This document shows, one piece after another, positions 1-10,411 of a stretch of DNA of 14,908 nt. The notes beneath the pieces were generated by a model, which saw only the letters and a list, made by a program, of their open reading frames with translations, was not told where the DNA came from and did not search any database. Position 1 is the stretch's first letter, and every line of letters starts with the position of its first letter. The translations under genes and the position numbers were made by a program. This DNA is from Actinomycetota bacterium (GTDB lineage Bacteria; Actinomycetota; Acidimicrobiia; Acidimicrobiales; AC-25), in NCBI GenBank assembly GCA_005888395.1, contig VAXF01000033.1, positions 2,434 to 17,341 on the forward strand, in the 5' to 3' direction.

Positions 1-660
1 CTGCGCGACACGGTGCAGACGATCGACGCCATGGGCGTCGACGCCATCATCGTGCGCCACGCGTCCGCGGGTGTTCCGTGGCAGGTGGCCTCGTGGGTGG
101 ACGCGTCGGTGATCAACGCCGGCGACGGCTGGCACGAGCACCCGACGCAAGCCCTGCTCGACTGCTACACGATCCGCGAGCGGGTGAGCTCGCTGGCCGG
201 CCTGCGCATCGCCATCGTCGGCGACGTGAAGCACTCCCGCGTCGCCCGCTCCGACGTGCTGGCCTTCACCGCCCTCGGGGCGGATGTGACGCTGGTGGCG
301 CCACCGACGCTGCTCCCGCCGAGCCTCGCCGGCTGGCCGGTCGAGGTGAGCCACGACGTCGACGACGTCCTTCCGAAGACCGACGTCGTCTACCTGTTGC
401 GCATGCAGCGCGAGCGCCAGACCGAGGCGCTGCTGCCCTCGCTGCGCGAGTACACCGCCCGCTTCGGCCTCACGCGGGAGCGGGCCCGGCTCTTGGCCGA
501 CGACGCCCTCGTGATGCACCCGGGCCCCATGAACCGCGGCGTGGAGATCGCCGCCGAGGTGGCCGACCTGCCGCGCTCGGTCATCACCCGTCAGGTCGCC
601 AACGGCGTGGCGGTGCGCATGGCCGTGCTCTTCCTGCTGCTCGGGGCCGGTCGCCGATGA
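1..660 (+). CDS. pyrB: Aspartate carbamoyltransferase catalytic chain, 5' end missing
   Basis: This cytosolic enzyme condenses carbamoyl phosphate with L-aspartate to N-carbamoyl-aspartate, the first committed pyrimidine step. The frame is open from base 1, so the N-terminal part of the carbamoyl-phosphate domain lies upstream of the window; 219 residues remain of a family that usually has about 300-320. Visible motifs are HPTQALLD, the GDVKHSRVARS segment of the aspartate domain, MHPGPMNRGVEI and a C-terminal QVANGVAVRMAVL. The TGA stop overlaps the pyrC ATG (ATGA), which suggests translational coupling. An ATG at 31 lies inside the conserved fold and is not the start. No regulatory chain gene (pyrI) is seen. 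Identification is firm. Confidence 0.96.
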   Translation: MRDTVQTIDAMGVDAIIVRHASAGVPWQVASWVDASVINAGDGWHEHPTQALLDCYTIRERVSSLAGLRIAIVGDVKHSRVARSDVLAFTALGADVTLVAPPTLLPPSLAGWPVEVSHDVDDVLPKTDVVYLLRMQRERQTEALLPSLREYTARFGLTRERARLLADDALVMHPGPMNRGVEIAAEVADLPRSVITRQVANGVAVRMAVLFLLLGAGRR

Positions 661-1931
661 AGGAGCTCGTCGTCAAGGGCGGCACCGTGGTCGACGCCAC
701 CGGCAGCCGGCGCGCCGACGTGCTGATCCGCAACGGTGCCGTGGCGGGCGTCGGCGAGGGCCTCGACGGCGAGCGCGTGCTCGACGCGAGCGGGTGCATC
801 GTGGCTCCAGGGCTCGTCGACCTGCACGCCCACCTGCGCCAGCCCGGACGCGAGGAGGCGGAGACGGTCGAGACCGCGGCCCGCGCCGCCGCGCTCGGCG
901 GCTACACCGCGGTCGTCGCCATGCCCAACACCGACCCGCCGATCGACTCGGCCGCGGTCGTGCGCGAGGTGCTCGACCTCGGGACGGGTGCGGCGTGCGA
1001 CGTGCGCGTCGCCGGCGCCATCACGGTCGGACGGCGAGGCGACCAGCTCGCGCCGATGGCGGAGATGGCGGCGATGGGCGTCCGGCTCTTCACCGACGAC
1101 GGGTCCGGTGTGCAGGACGCCCGGCTGATGCGGCGCGCCCTCGAGTACGCGTCGGCTCTCGGCGTGACGCTGGCACAGCACTGCGAGGACGAGGCGCTGG
1201 CCGCCGGCGGGCACATGCACGAGGGGGAGTGGTCGAGCCGCCTCGGTATCCCCGGCATCCCCGCGGCGGCAGAAGAGGTGATGGTGGCGCGCGACATCGC
1301 TCTCGCCCGCCTCACCGGCGCCCCGGTGCACTTCCTGCACCTGTCGACCGCCGGCGCGGTGGAGCTGGTCCGACTGGCGAAGGCGGCGGGCGTGCCCGTC
1401 ACCGCCGAGGCCGCGCCCCACCACTTCACGCTCACCCATGCCGAGGTGGCGTCCTACGACCCGGTCTTCAAGGTGAACCCGCCGCTGCGCACCGAGGCCG
1501 ACGTCGCGGCAGTGAAAGCCGGCCTGGCCGACGGCACCCTCGACGCCGTCGCCACCGACCACGCCCCCCACCCGCAGGAGGACAAGGAGGAGCCGTTCGA
1601 CCAGGCGCCGCCCGGGATGCTCGGTCTCGAGACCGCCCTGCCCCTCGCGCTCACCGAGCTCGACCTGCCGGTCGAACGCGTCGTCGCCCTGCTGTCGTGG
1701 CAGCCGGCGCATATCGCCGCCCTCGACGGTGAGCACGGGGGGCCGGTGGTCGAGGGCCGCCCGGCGAACCTGTGCGTGTTCGACCCCGCCGAGGCGTGGG
1801 TGGTGGAGCCCGAGCGGCTGGCCAGCCGGAGCCGCAATACGCCCTATGCCGGCCGCAAGCTCACCGGCCGCGTGCGGCACACCATCCTGCGCGGCGAGCC
1901 GGTCGTCGTCGACGGCGAGGCCCAACGGTGA
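657..1931 (+). CDS. pyrC: Dihydroorotase, class I
   Basis: This amidohydrolase cyclises N-carbamoyl-aspartate to dihydroorotate. The 424-residue length is normal for the class I family. Metal-ligand histidines are seen at residues 57 and 59 in DLHAHLRQPG. Further motifs are TDDGSGV, QHCED, TAEAAPHHF and ATDHAPH, whose Asp is at residue 301 and is the expected catalytic base. The C-terminal NTPYAGRKLTGRV segment is typical of bacterial PyrC. The ATG at 657 overlaps the pyrB stop, and homologous sequence begins right at this start (MKELVVKGGTVVD). The end overlaps the carA GTG by four bases. In some bacteria class I PyrC associates with PyrB; that is family knowledge, not something visible here. 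Confidence 0.97.
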   Translation: MKELVVKGGTVVDATGSRRADVLIRNGAVAGVGEGLDGERVLDASGCIVAPGLVDLHAHLRQPGREEAETVETAARAAALGGYTAVVAMPNTDPPIDSAAVVREVLDLGTGAACDVRVAGAITVGRRGDQLAPMAEMAAMGVRLFTDDGSGVQDARLMRRALEYASALGVTLAQHCEDEALAAGGHMHEGEWSSRLGIPGIPAAAEEVMVARDIALARLTGAPVHFLHLSTAGAVELVRLAKAAGVPVTAEAAPHHFTLTHAEVASYDPVFKVNPPLRTEADVAAVKAGLADGTLDAVATDHAPHPQEDKEEPFDQAPPGMLGLETALPLALTELDLPVERVVALLSWQPAHIAALDGEHGGPVVEGRPANLCVFDPAEAWVVEPERLASRSRNTPYAGRKLTGRVRHTILRGEPVVVDGEAQR

Positions 1932-3007
1932 ACGACCGCAAAGAGGCGCTGCTGGTGCTGGCCGACGGGACGACGTTCGAGGGCGAGTCGATCGGCGCCG
2001 AGCCCGCGGGGGGTGTCGCCACCGGCGAGGTCGTGTTCAACACGGTGCTCTCGGGCTACCAGGAGGTGCTCACCGACCCGTCCTACGCGGGCCAGCTCGT
2101 CACGTTCACCTACCCGCACATCGGCAACTACGGCGTCACGCCCGACGACGACGAGAGCGTGCGCCCGCGCTGCCGGGGGGTCGTCGTGCGCGACCTCGCG
2201 CGCCGGCCGTCCAGCTGGCGCTCGGCGGAGGACCTCGACGCGTGGCTGCGACGTCACGGCGTGCCCGGCATGGCGGGTGTCGACACGCGCAGGCTCACGC
2301 GGCACATCCGCGAGGCCGGCGCCATGCCCGCCGCCTTCGGCACCGCCGACGAGCGGGCGCTCAAGGAGGCGGCCCTCGCCGAGCCCGGCACCGACGGCGT
2401 CGACCTGGTCGCCGGCGTGACGACGGCCGAGCCCTACCGCGTCGGCACCGGGCCTCTCGACGTGGTCGCCTACGACTTCGGGATCAAGCGGACGATCCTG
2501 CGCCATCTCGAGCCGCTGGCGACGGTCGAGGTGGTGCCGGCATCCACGCCGGCCGGCGACGTGCTCGCCCGCCGGCCCGACGGCGTGTTCCTCTCAAACG
2601 GGCCGGGCGACCCGGCGGCGGTCGGCTACGCCATCGGGGCCATCGAGGGCCTGCTCGGGCGGGTGCCCGTGTTCGGGATCTGCCTCGGCCACCAGCTCCT
2701 GGGCGCCGCCCTCGGCGGGTCGACCTACAAGCTGAAGTTCGGCCACCACGGCGGCAACCACCCCGTGCGCCGCCTGTCGACCGGCGCTGTCGAGATCACG
2801 AGCCAGAACCACAACTACGCCGTCGCCGAGGGCTCGGTGCCCCGGGCGGACGTGACCCACGTGAACCTCAACGACGGCGTCGTCGAGGGCATCCGCTGCC
2901 GCGACGTTCCCGCGTTCGGCGTCCAGTACCACCCCGAGGCCGGCCCCGGCCCGCACGACGCCCGCTACCTGTTCGAGCAGTTCCGCATGCTGATGGAGTC
3001 GCGGTAG
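1928..3007 (+). CDS. carA: Carbamoyl-phosphate synthase, small (glutaminase) chain
   Basis: CarA hydrolyses glutamine and channels ammonia to CarB for carbamoyl phosphate synthesis, feeding both pyrimidines and arginine. The 359 residues comprise an N-terminal CarA-specific domain (FEGESIGAEPAGG, then NTVLSGYQEVLTDPSYAGQ) and a class I glutamine amidotransferase domain. The nucleophile Cys252 is in FGICLGHQLLG, and His335 and Glu337 are in QYHPEAGPGPHDARYLF, so the catalytic triad is intact. SQNHNYAV is also present. The start is the GTG at 1928, which overlaps the pyrC TGA (GTGA) and has a GAGG seven bases upstream. An earlier in-frame ATG at 1772 lies inside pyrC and gives no homologous sequence. 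The stop directly abuts carB. Confidence 0.97.
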   Translation: MNDRKEALLVLADGTTFEGESIGAEPAGGVATGEVVFNTVLSGYQEVLTDPSYAGQLVTFTYPHIGNYGVTPDDDESVRPRCRGVVVRDLARRPSSWRSAEDLDAWLRRHGVPGMAGVDTRRLTRHIREAGAMPAAFGTADERALKEAALAEPGTDGVDLVAGVTTAEPYRVGTGPLDVVAYDFGIKRTILRHLEPLATVEVVPASTPAGDVLARRPDGVFLSNGPGDPAAVGYAIGAIEGLLGRVPVFGICLGHQLLGAALGGSTYKLKFGHHGGNHPVRRLSTGAVEITSQNHNYAVAEGSVPRADVTHVNLNDGVVEGIRCRDVPAFGVQYHPEAGPGPHDARYLFEQFRMLMESR

Positions 3008-6292
<3,285 letters not shown>

Positions 6293-6337
6293 CTCGGTTG
6301 CTGGGGCGGCGGGGAAGCTCCGTCCCGTTGGCCATCA

Positions 6338-6361
6338 CCCCGCCCGACCCCACCGGCGGGG
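6338..6361 (+). other. Intergenic hairpin between carB and pyrD
   Basis: The 99-base gap between carB and pyrD is the longest in the operon. It holds a perfect 7-base stem, CCCCGCC at 6338-6344 and GGCGGGG at 6355-6361, with a 10-base loop. No T tract follows, so it is not a classical intrinsic terminator. It may stabilise or process the mRNA, or be a chance feature of G+C-rich DNA. I see no clear -10 or -35 element in the gap. Confidence 0.35.
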
Positions 6362-6391
6362 ACTCGGCGCCCGCCGTCCTCACTTCCCGTC

Positions 6392-7330
6392 ATGAATAAG
6401 AGAGAGAAAAACCTAAAGGTCGACCTGCTTGCGCAGGTCGGCTCTCTTTCTCTGGCCAACCCGGTTCTGACTGCGTCGGGGTGTGCGGGGCATGGGGCGG
6501 AGTTGGCGCGGTATATGGATCTTTCTTCGCTCGGGGCCGTTGTTACGAAGTCGGTGTCGGCGGAGGCGTGGGCCGGGAATGCGGCGCCGCGCGTATACGA
6601 GAGCGATGCAGGGATGATCAACAGCGTCGGGTTGCAGAACGCCGGGGCCGAAGCATGGCTGGAGGAGGAGCTGCCGCCGCTGCTCGCTACTGGCGCGCGG
6701 GTGGTTGCGAGCATCTGGGGGTTCACCGTCGAGGCGTACGAGAAGGTGGCGACGATCCTCTCCGGCGCGCCGGAGGGTGTCGTCGCGGTCGAGGTGAACG
6801 TGTCGTGCCCCAACGTCGAGGACCGCCGGCGCATGTTCGCCCACTCGGCAGCCGCGACCGCGGATGTCGTCGAGGCGAGTCGCGCGTGTGGCCGGCCGCT
6901 GTGGGCGAAGCTGAGCCCCAACGTCACCGATCTGGTCGAGATCGCGGGGGCGGCGCTGGGCGCGGGAGCCGAGGCCGTGACACTGGTGAACACGGTGATG
7001 GGGATGGCGATCGATCCGGGCACGCGTGCGTTCCGCCTCGGCGGTGGGGGTGGCGGGCTGTCCGGTCCCGCCATCCGGCCGGTCGCGGTTCGGGCAGTGT
7101 ACGAGTGCCGGCAGGCCTTCCCGGCGGCGGGAATCGTCGGTGTCGGGGGCGTGGCCCGCGGCGAGCACGCCGCCGAGCTCCTGGTGGCCGGAGCCGACGC
7201 CGTGCAGGTCGGCACGGCCCTGTTCCGTGATCCCCGGGCGCCCGCCCGAGTCGTGCGGGAGCTACGGCGGTGGTGCGAGCGCCACGGCGTCGCGCGCGTC
7301 GCCGATCTGGTAGGGAGCGTCCGTGCCTGA
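6392..7330 (+). CDS. pyrD: Dihydroorotate dehydrogenase, class 1B catalytic subunit
   Basis: This FMN enzyme oxidises dihydroorotate to orotate. Its 312 residues include NPVLTASGC near the N terminus, the active-site loop VNVSCPNVE with Cys139 as the catalytic base, KLSPNVTDLVEIA, NTVMGMAID, and GLSGPAIRPVAVRAVYE. Cys rather than Ser, together with the last motif, places it in class 1B, whose members normally work with the electron-transfer subunit PyrK. No pyrK is found in the window. The ATG at 6392 has no obvious ribosome binding site. Homology starts about ten residues in (VDLLAQVGSLSLANP), so the Lys-rich MNKREKNLK is poorly supported and the start is uncertain. Codon use in the first 100 codons is more relaxed than in neighbouring genes. 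The end overlaps pyrF by eight bases. Confidence 0.93.
   Translation: MNKREKNLKVDLLAQVGSLSLANPVLTASGCAGHGAELARYMDLSSLGAVVTKSVSAEAWAGNAAPRVYESDAGMINSVGLQNAGAEAWLEEELPPLLATGARVVASIWGFTVEAYEKVATILSGAPEGVVAVEVNVSCPNVEDRRRMFAHSAAATADVVEASRACGRPLWAKLSPNVTDLVEIAGAALGAGAEAVTLVNTVMGMAIDPGTRAFRLGGGGGGLSGPAIRPVAVRAVYECRQAFPAAGIVGVGGVARGEHAAELLVAGADAVQVGTALFRDPRAPARVVRELRRWCERHGVARVADLVGSVRA
6403..6453 (+). promoter_or_regulatory. Terminator- or attenuator-like hairpin over the pyrD start
   Basis: CGACCTGC (6421-6428) and GCAGGTCG (6433-6440) form a perfect 8-base stem with a TTGC loop. The stem extends outward to 6418 and 6443 with one Watson-Crick and two G-T pairs. A pyrimidine/T-rich run (TCTCTTTCTCT) follows, and an A-rich run (AGAGAAA, 6403-6409) precedes and can pair with TTTCTCT at 6447-6453. 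A strong stem with A-rich and T-rich flanks looks like an intrinsic terminator, but it lies inside the first 20 pyrD codons, so attenuation or masking of the start is possible. Confidence 0.5.
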
Positions 7331-8018
7331 GGTCAGAGACCACCTCGCCATCGCCCTCGACACCGACGACCTGGTGGAGGCCCTGCGGCTGGCCAAGGCG
7401 GTCCAGCCCTGGTTCGGGGTGGCCAAGGTCGGCCTCGAGCTCTTCTGCGCCGAGGGGCCCGACGCCGTCACCGCCCTCAACGAGATGGGGTTCAAGGTCT
7501 TCCTCGACGTCAAGCTGCACGACATCCCGACCACCGTGAACCGGGCGGCGCGCGTGCTCGGTGCCCTCGGTCCGGCGTACGTCACGCTGCACGCGCAGCC
7601 CGGGCCCGTGACCTTGCGCGCCGGTGTCGACGGGCTCGCGGAGGGGGCGGCGGCGGCGGGCGTCGACCCGCCGGTAGCGCTGGCCGTGACGGTCCTGACG
7701 AGCGACCCCGACGCGCCGGCGCACATCCTCGGGCAGCGCGTGGCCGCTGCGGTCGCGGCGGGATGTGGCGGCATCGTGTGCGCGACCGCCGACGTACGCG
7801 AGGCGAAGCAGCTCGCGCCGCGACTGCTCGCCGTGGTGCCGGGGATCCGGCCCGCCGGGTCCGACCCCAACGACCAGGCCCGTCCGGCAACACCGGGCGC
7901 GGCGCTGACGGCAGGAGCAGATCTGCTCGTGGTGGGACGGGCGGTGACGCGCGCCGACGACCAGGCGGCGGCGGCCGAGGCGATCGCAGGCGAAGTGTCC
8001 GTGGCGGCGCGGGGCTGA
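7323..8018 (+). CDS. pyrF: Orotidine 5'-phosphate decarboxylase, short (type 1) form
   Basis: PyrF decarboxylates OMP to UMP, the last step of the pathway. The 231 residues match the short form, with the charged catalytic set Asp62, Lys64 and Asp67 in FLDVKLHDIPTTV. The C-terminal phosphate-binding part is VPGIRPAGSDPNDQARP followed by LLVVGRAVTRADD. The start is the GTG at 7323, which has AGGGAG five bases upstream and overlaps the end of pyrD by eight bases, so the two are probably translationally coupled. Mycobacterial PyrF, as I recall, belongs to the longer type 2 family, so this form differs from that relative of the operon. It is the last pyrimidine gene; mihF follows after 49 bases with its own promoter. 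Confidence 0.96.
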   Translation: MPEVRDHLAIALDTDDLVEALRLAKAVQPWFGVAKVGLELFCAEGPDAVTALNEMGFKVFLDVKLHDIPTTVNRAARVLGALGPAYVTLHAQPGPVTLRAGVDGLAEGAAAAGVDPPVALAVTVLTSDPDAPAHILGQRVAAAVAAGCGGIVCATADVREAKQLAPRLLAVVPGIRPAGSDPNDQARPATPGAALTAGADLLVVGRAVTRADDQAAAAEAIAGEVSVAARG

Positions 8019-8032
8019 CGGCGAACAGCGGG

Positions 8033-8067
8033 TTGACCTGGGCCGCGTGCGTGCTTAGTTTGCGCCC
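8033..8067 (+). promoter_or_regulatory. Promoter of mihF, predicted leaderless
   Basis: A -35 element TTGACC (8033-8038) is followed after 17 bases by a -10 element TAGTTT (8056-8061). The mihF ATG begins seven bases after the -10 ends, where transcription should start. No ribosome binding site precedes the ATG. Together these point to a housekeeping-sigma promoter giving a leaderless mRNA. Confidence 0.75.
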
Positions 8068-8388
8068 ATGCCCCTCCCTCCCCAGCTGACGCCCGATCAA
8101 CGCAAGGCCGCCCTCGCCAAGGCGGGTGCAGCCCGTCGTCAACGCGCCGAGTTGAAGGACAAGCTGAAGATGGGCTCGCTCACGTTGCGCGAGCTCTTTG
8201 ATCAGGCCGAGCGCGACGAGGTTGTCGGCAAGATGAAGGTGCTGACAGTGCTCGAGTCGTTGCCGCGGCTCGGCAAGGTGAAGGCGCGCCGGCTCATGGA
8301 CGAGATCGGCATCAGCGACAGCCGGCGCATCCAGGGGCTGGGGAGCAAGCAGCGCGAGGCGCTCTTCGCGCGGCTCACCCAGGCCTGA
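8068..8388 (+). CDS. mihF: Actinobacterial integration host factor (mIHF-type nucleoid protein)
   Basis: This small basic DNA-binding protein organises the nucleoid and supports phage integration and DNA bending in actinobacteria; it is unrelated to proteobacterial IhfA/IhfB. The 106 residues have a long charged N-terminal helix (residues about 8-35, rich in Lys, Arg, Ala) and a helix-two-turn-helix segment, VLESLPRLGKVKARRLMDEI, followed by GISDSRRIQGLGSKQREAL. This matches the family in length and layout. The location beside gmk is the same as in mycobacteria and streptomycetes. The start ATG coincides with the predicted transcription start. gmk follows directly and may depend on this gene for translation. 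Confidence 0.94.
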   Translation: MPLPPQLTPDQRKAALAKAGAARRQRAELKDKLKMGSLTLRELFDQAERDEVVGKMKVLTVLESLPRLGKVKARRLMDEIGISDSRRIQGLGSKQREALFARLTQA

Positions 8389-8398
8389 ACTCGTTGCA

Positions 8399-8947
8399 CT
8401 GATCGTCGTCGTCTCCGGCCCGGGCGGAGCCGGCAAGGGTGCGATCGTCTCCCGGCTGGTGGCGCGCCTCCCCGGTCTGTGGCTGAGCAGGTCGTGGACG
8501 ACACGCGCCCGCCGGCCGGGCGAGCCTGCCGACGCCTACCGGTTCGTCGACCGCGAGACCTTCGAGGCCCACGCCCGCGCCGGGGGCTTCCTCGAGTGGG
8601 TCGAGTTCCTCCCGGGCCACCTCTCCGGCACCCCGGTGCCCGAGCCCCCGCCCGGCGAGGACGTGATCCTCGAGATCGACGTCCGGGGCGCCAGGCAGGT
8701 GCGGGAGCGCTACCCGGACGCCAGGGTGGTGCTGGTGCTGCCGCCGTCGCGGGAGGCCCAGGAGGAGCGCATGCGCAGGCGGGGAGACGACGAGCAACGC
8801 ATCGCCCGCCGGTTGGCGATGTCGGACGAGGAGGAGCGTGACGGGCGGGCGCTGGCCGACCACGTGATCGTCAACGACGACCTGGATCGAGCCGTCGAGG
8901 AGCTCACTGGTATCGTGAGCGCATGGCGCAACGCCCTCCCACGATGA
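8399..8947 (+). CDS. gmk: Guanylate kinase, non-canonical start
   Basis: Gmk phosphorylates GMP to GDP with ATP. The P-loop SGPGGAGKG has Lys13 when counted from 8399. The GMP-binding part keeps SRSWTTRARRPGE, AYRFVD and FLEW (Glu66). In the usual YYGT motif the sequence is HLSGT, so the second Tyr is Ser76. The lid and C-terminal parts (RRRGDDEQRIARRL, ADHVIVNDDLDRAVEEL) are normal. At 182 residues it is slightly short for a family near 200. No ATG, GTG or TTG exists in frame between mihF and the P-loop. The best start is CTG at 8399, ten bases after the mihF stop; GTG at 8459 would delete the P-loop. The stop overlaps rpoZ. Confidence 0.86.
   Translation: MIVVVSGPGGAGKGAIVSRLVARLPGLWLSRSWTTRARRPGEPADAYRFVDRETFEAHARAGGFLEWVEFLPGHLSGTPVPEPPPGEDVILEIDVRGARQVRERYPDARVVLVLPPSREAQEERMRRRGDDEQRIARRLAMSDEEERDGRALADHVIVNDDLDRAVEELTGIVSAWRNALPR
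8908..8922 (+). promoter_or_regulatory. Extended -10 promoter of rpoZ, predicted leaderless
   Basis: TGG-TATCGT (8908-8916) forms an extended -10 element inside the end of gmk. It ends exactly six bases before the ATG at 8923, so transcription should begin at or next to that ATG. No convincing -35 is seen, as is usual for extended -10 promoters. The site favours 8923 over the in-frame ATGs at 8944 and 8947 as the rpoZ start. Confidence 0.55.
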
Positions 8948-9192
8948 TGTACCCCCCGATCGAGGACCTTCTGGACAAGACCGACTCGAAGTTCAGCCTC
9001 GTCACGCTGTCGGCGAAGCGCGGGCGCCAGATCAACTCCTACTTCAGCCAGCTCGGCGAGGGACTCGGCGCCATCGTCCCGCCGCAGGTGACCTCGGTGT
9101 CGCGTAAGCCGCTCTCCATCGCCCTCGAGGAGATCGCCGCGGACAAGATCACCTTCCGGCGCCCCGACGACGCCGAGGAAGAGATCAAGTAG
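8923..9192 (+). CDS. rpoZ: RNA polymerase omega subunit
   Basis: Omega binds the beta-prime subunit and aids assembly of RNA polymerase. The 89 residues contain the family core: YPPIEDLLDKTDSKFSLVTL, then SAKRGRQINSYFSQLGEGLG, and near the C terminus RKPLSIALEEIAADKI. This is the actinobacterial form (compare PPIDELLD and AKRARQIN in mycobacteria). The chosen ATG at 8923 overlaps the gmk end by 25 bases and sits at the predicted transcription start. The ATG at 8944 overlaps the gmk stop as ATGA and is the alternative, giving 82 residues. The acidic tail DDAEEEIK is typical. coaBC follows closely and is probably co-transcribed. Confidence 0.94.
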   Translation: MAQRPPTMMYPPIEDLLDKTDSKFSLVTLSAKRGRQINSYFSQLGEGLGAIVPPQVTSVSRKPLSIALEEIAADKITFRRPDDAEEEIK

Positions 9193-9215
9193 CAGGTCAG
9201 CCCATCGCCCCCCGG

Positions 9216-10411
9216 CTGGCGGGCGCACGCATCGTCCTCGGGGTCGCCGGCGGCATCGCCGCGTACAAGGCCGTCGACTTGTGCCGGCGCCTCGTCGACG
9301 ACGGTGCCCACGTCGTGCCGGTCCTGACGCGAGACGCGACGCGGTTCGTCGGCGAGGTCACCTTTTCGGCGCTGGCCTCCGAGCGGGCACACACGTCGCT
9401 GTGGGACGACGACGACCCGATCCCTCACACCCGGCTCGGCCAGAGCGCCGACGTCGTGGTCGTCGCGCCGGCCACGGCACGAGTCATCGGAAAATATGTC
9501 GCCGGCATCTCCGACGACCTGCTCACGGCCATCCTTCTCGCCACGCGGGCGCCGGTCGTCGTGTGCCCCGCGACGCACACCGAGATGTGGGAGCACCCGG
9601 CCGTGCAGGACAACGTGGCCGTCGCCGGCGGGGCGTCACCATCGTCGACCCCGGCGTCGGCCGCTTGGCGGGAGGCGACGAGGGCGCCGGCCGGCTTGCC
9701 GAGCCCGCCGACATCGTGGCCGCGATCGGGCGCGTGCTCAGCCCCAACGACCTCGAGGGTGTCCGCGTGCTCGTGACCGCAGGTGGCACTCGGGAGCCCA
9801 TCGACCCCGTGCGGTTCGTCGGCAACCGGTCGTCGGGCAAGCAGGGGCACGCGCTGGCCGACGAGGCCGCCGCACGCGGTGCGCAGGTGGTGCTCGTCAC
9901 CACCGCCAACCGGCCGGCCGGCCCCACGGTCGAGATCGTGCGGGTGGAGACGGCGGCCGAGATGGAGGCGGCGGTGCTGGCGCGGCGCGACGCCGATGTC
10001 GTGGTGATGGCGGCGGCGGTCGCCGACTTCCGGCCCAAGGCGCCGGCCGACGAGAAGTTGAAGAAGGCCGAGGGTGTGCCCGAGCTCGTGCTCGAGCCGA
10101 CTGCCGACATCCTCGCCGCGCTGGCCGAGCACAAGCGCCCCGGTCAGGTGCTCGTGGGCTTCGCGGCCGAGACCGAGCGGGTGCGCGAGCAGGCCAGGGC
10201 CAAGCTGCGCGGGAAGGGTCTCGACCTGCTCGTGGCGAATGATGTGTCGGCGCCCGGCGCCGGCTTCGAGCACGACACCAACCGGGTGGTCGTGCTCGAC
10301 GCCACCGGGAACGAGCAAGATGTACCGCTCACCGACAAGCGCGAGGTGGCCCGGATCGTCTTCGACGCCGTCGTCGCCCACAGGAAGGGACAAGGACACA
10401 ACAGCCCATGA
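9216..10411 (+). CDS. coaBC: CoaBC: phosphopantothenoylcysteine decarboxylase/synthetase, frameshifted
   Basis: This bifunctional coenzyme A enzyme joins cysteine to phosphopantothenate (CoaB) and decarboxylates the product (CoaC). The CoaC half shows GVAGGIAAYKA, the presumed active-site His in IPHTRLGQ, APATARVIGKYVAG, and CPATHTEMWEHP in place of the usual PAMN/PAMH motif. The CoaB half shows LVTAGGTREPIDPVRFVGNR, SSGKQGHALA, AAAVADFRPK and the KLKK lysines. The halves are in different frames. One base appears to be missing near 9622-9635, where NVAV should continue as RRRGVTIVDPG; adding one base gives about 398 residues, a normal length. As read, frame 1 ends at 9776 and CoaB could restart at GTG 9767 or 9773. 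No ATG/GTG/TTG precedes GGIAAYK in frame; CTG 9216 is my best guess and ATC 9204 an exotic alternative. Confidence 0.85.

Noticed and set aside
78..656. Upstream extension of the pyrC frame
   Set aside because: It overlaps pyrB in another frame and is Arg/Gly/Ala/Pro-rich without homology; dihydroorotase homology starts at 657.
8459..8947. gmk starting at GTG 8459
   Set aside because: This would remove the P-loop, which is in frame directly upstream and essential for ATP binding.
9279..9776. Stand-alone short ORF starting at TTG 9279
   Set aside because: It lacks the upstream GVAGGIAAYK motif present in the same frame, and its tail after 9630 is out-of-frame sequence; it is part of coaBC.
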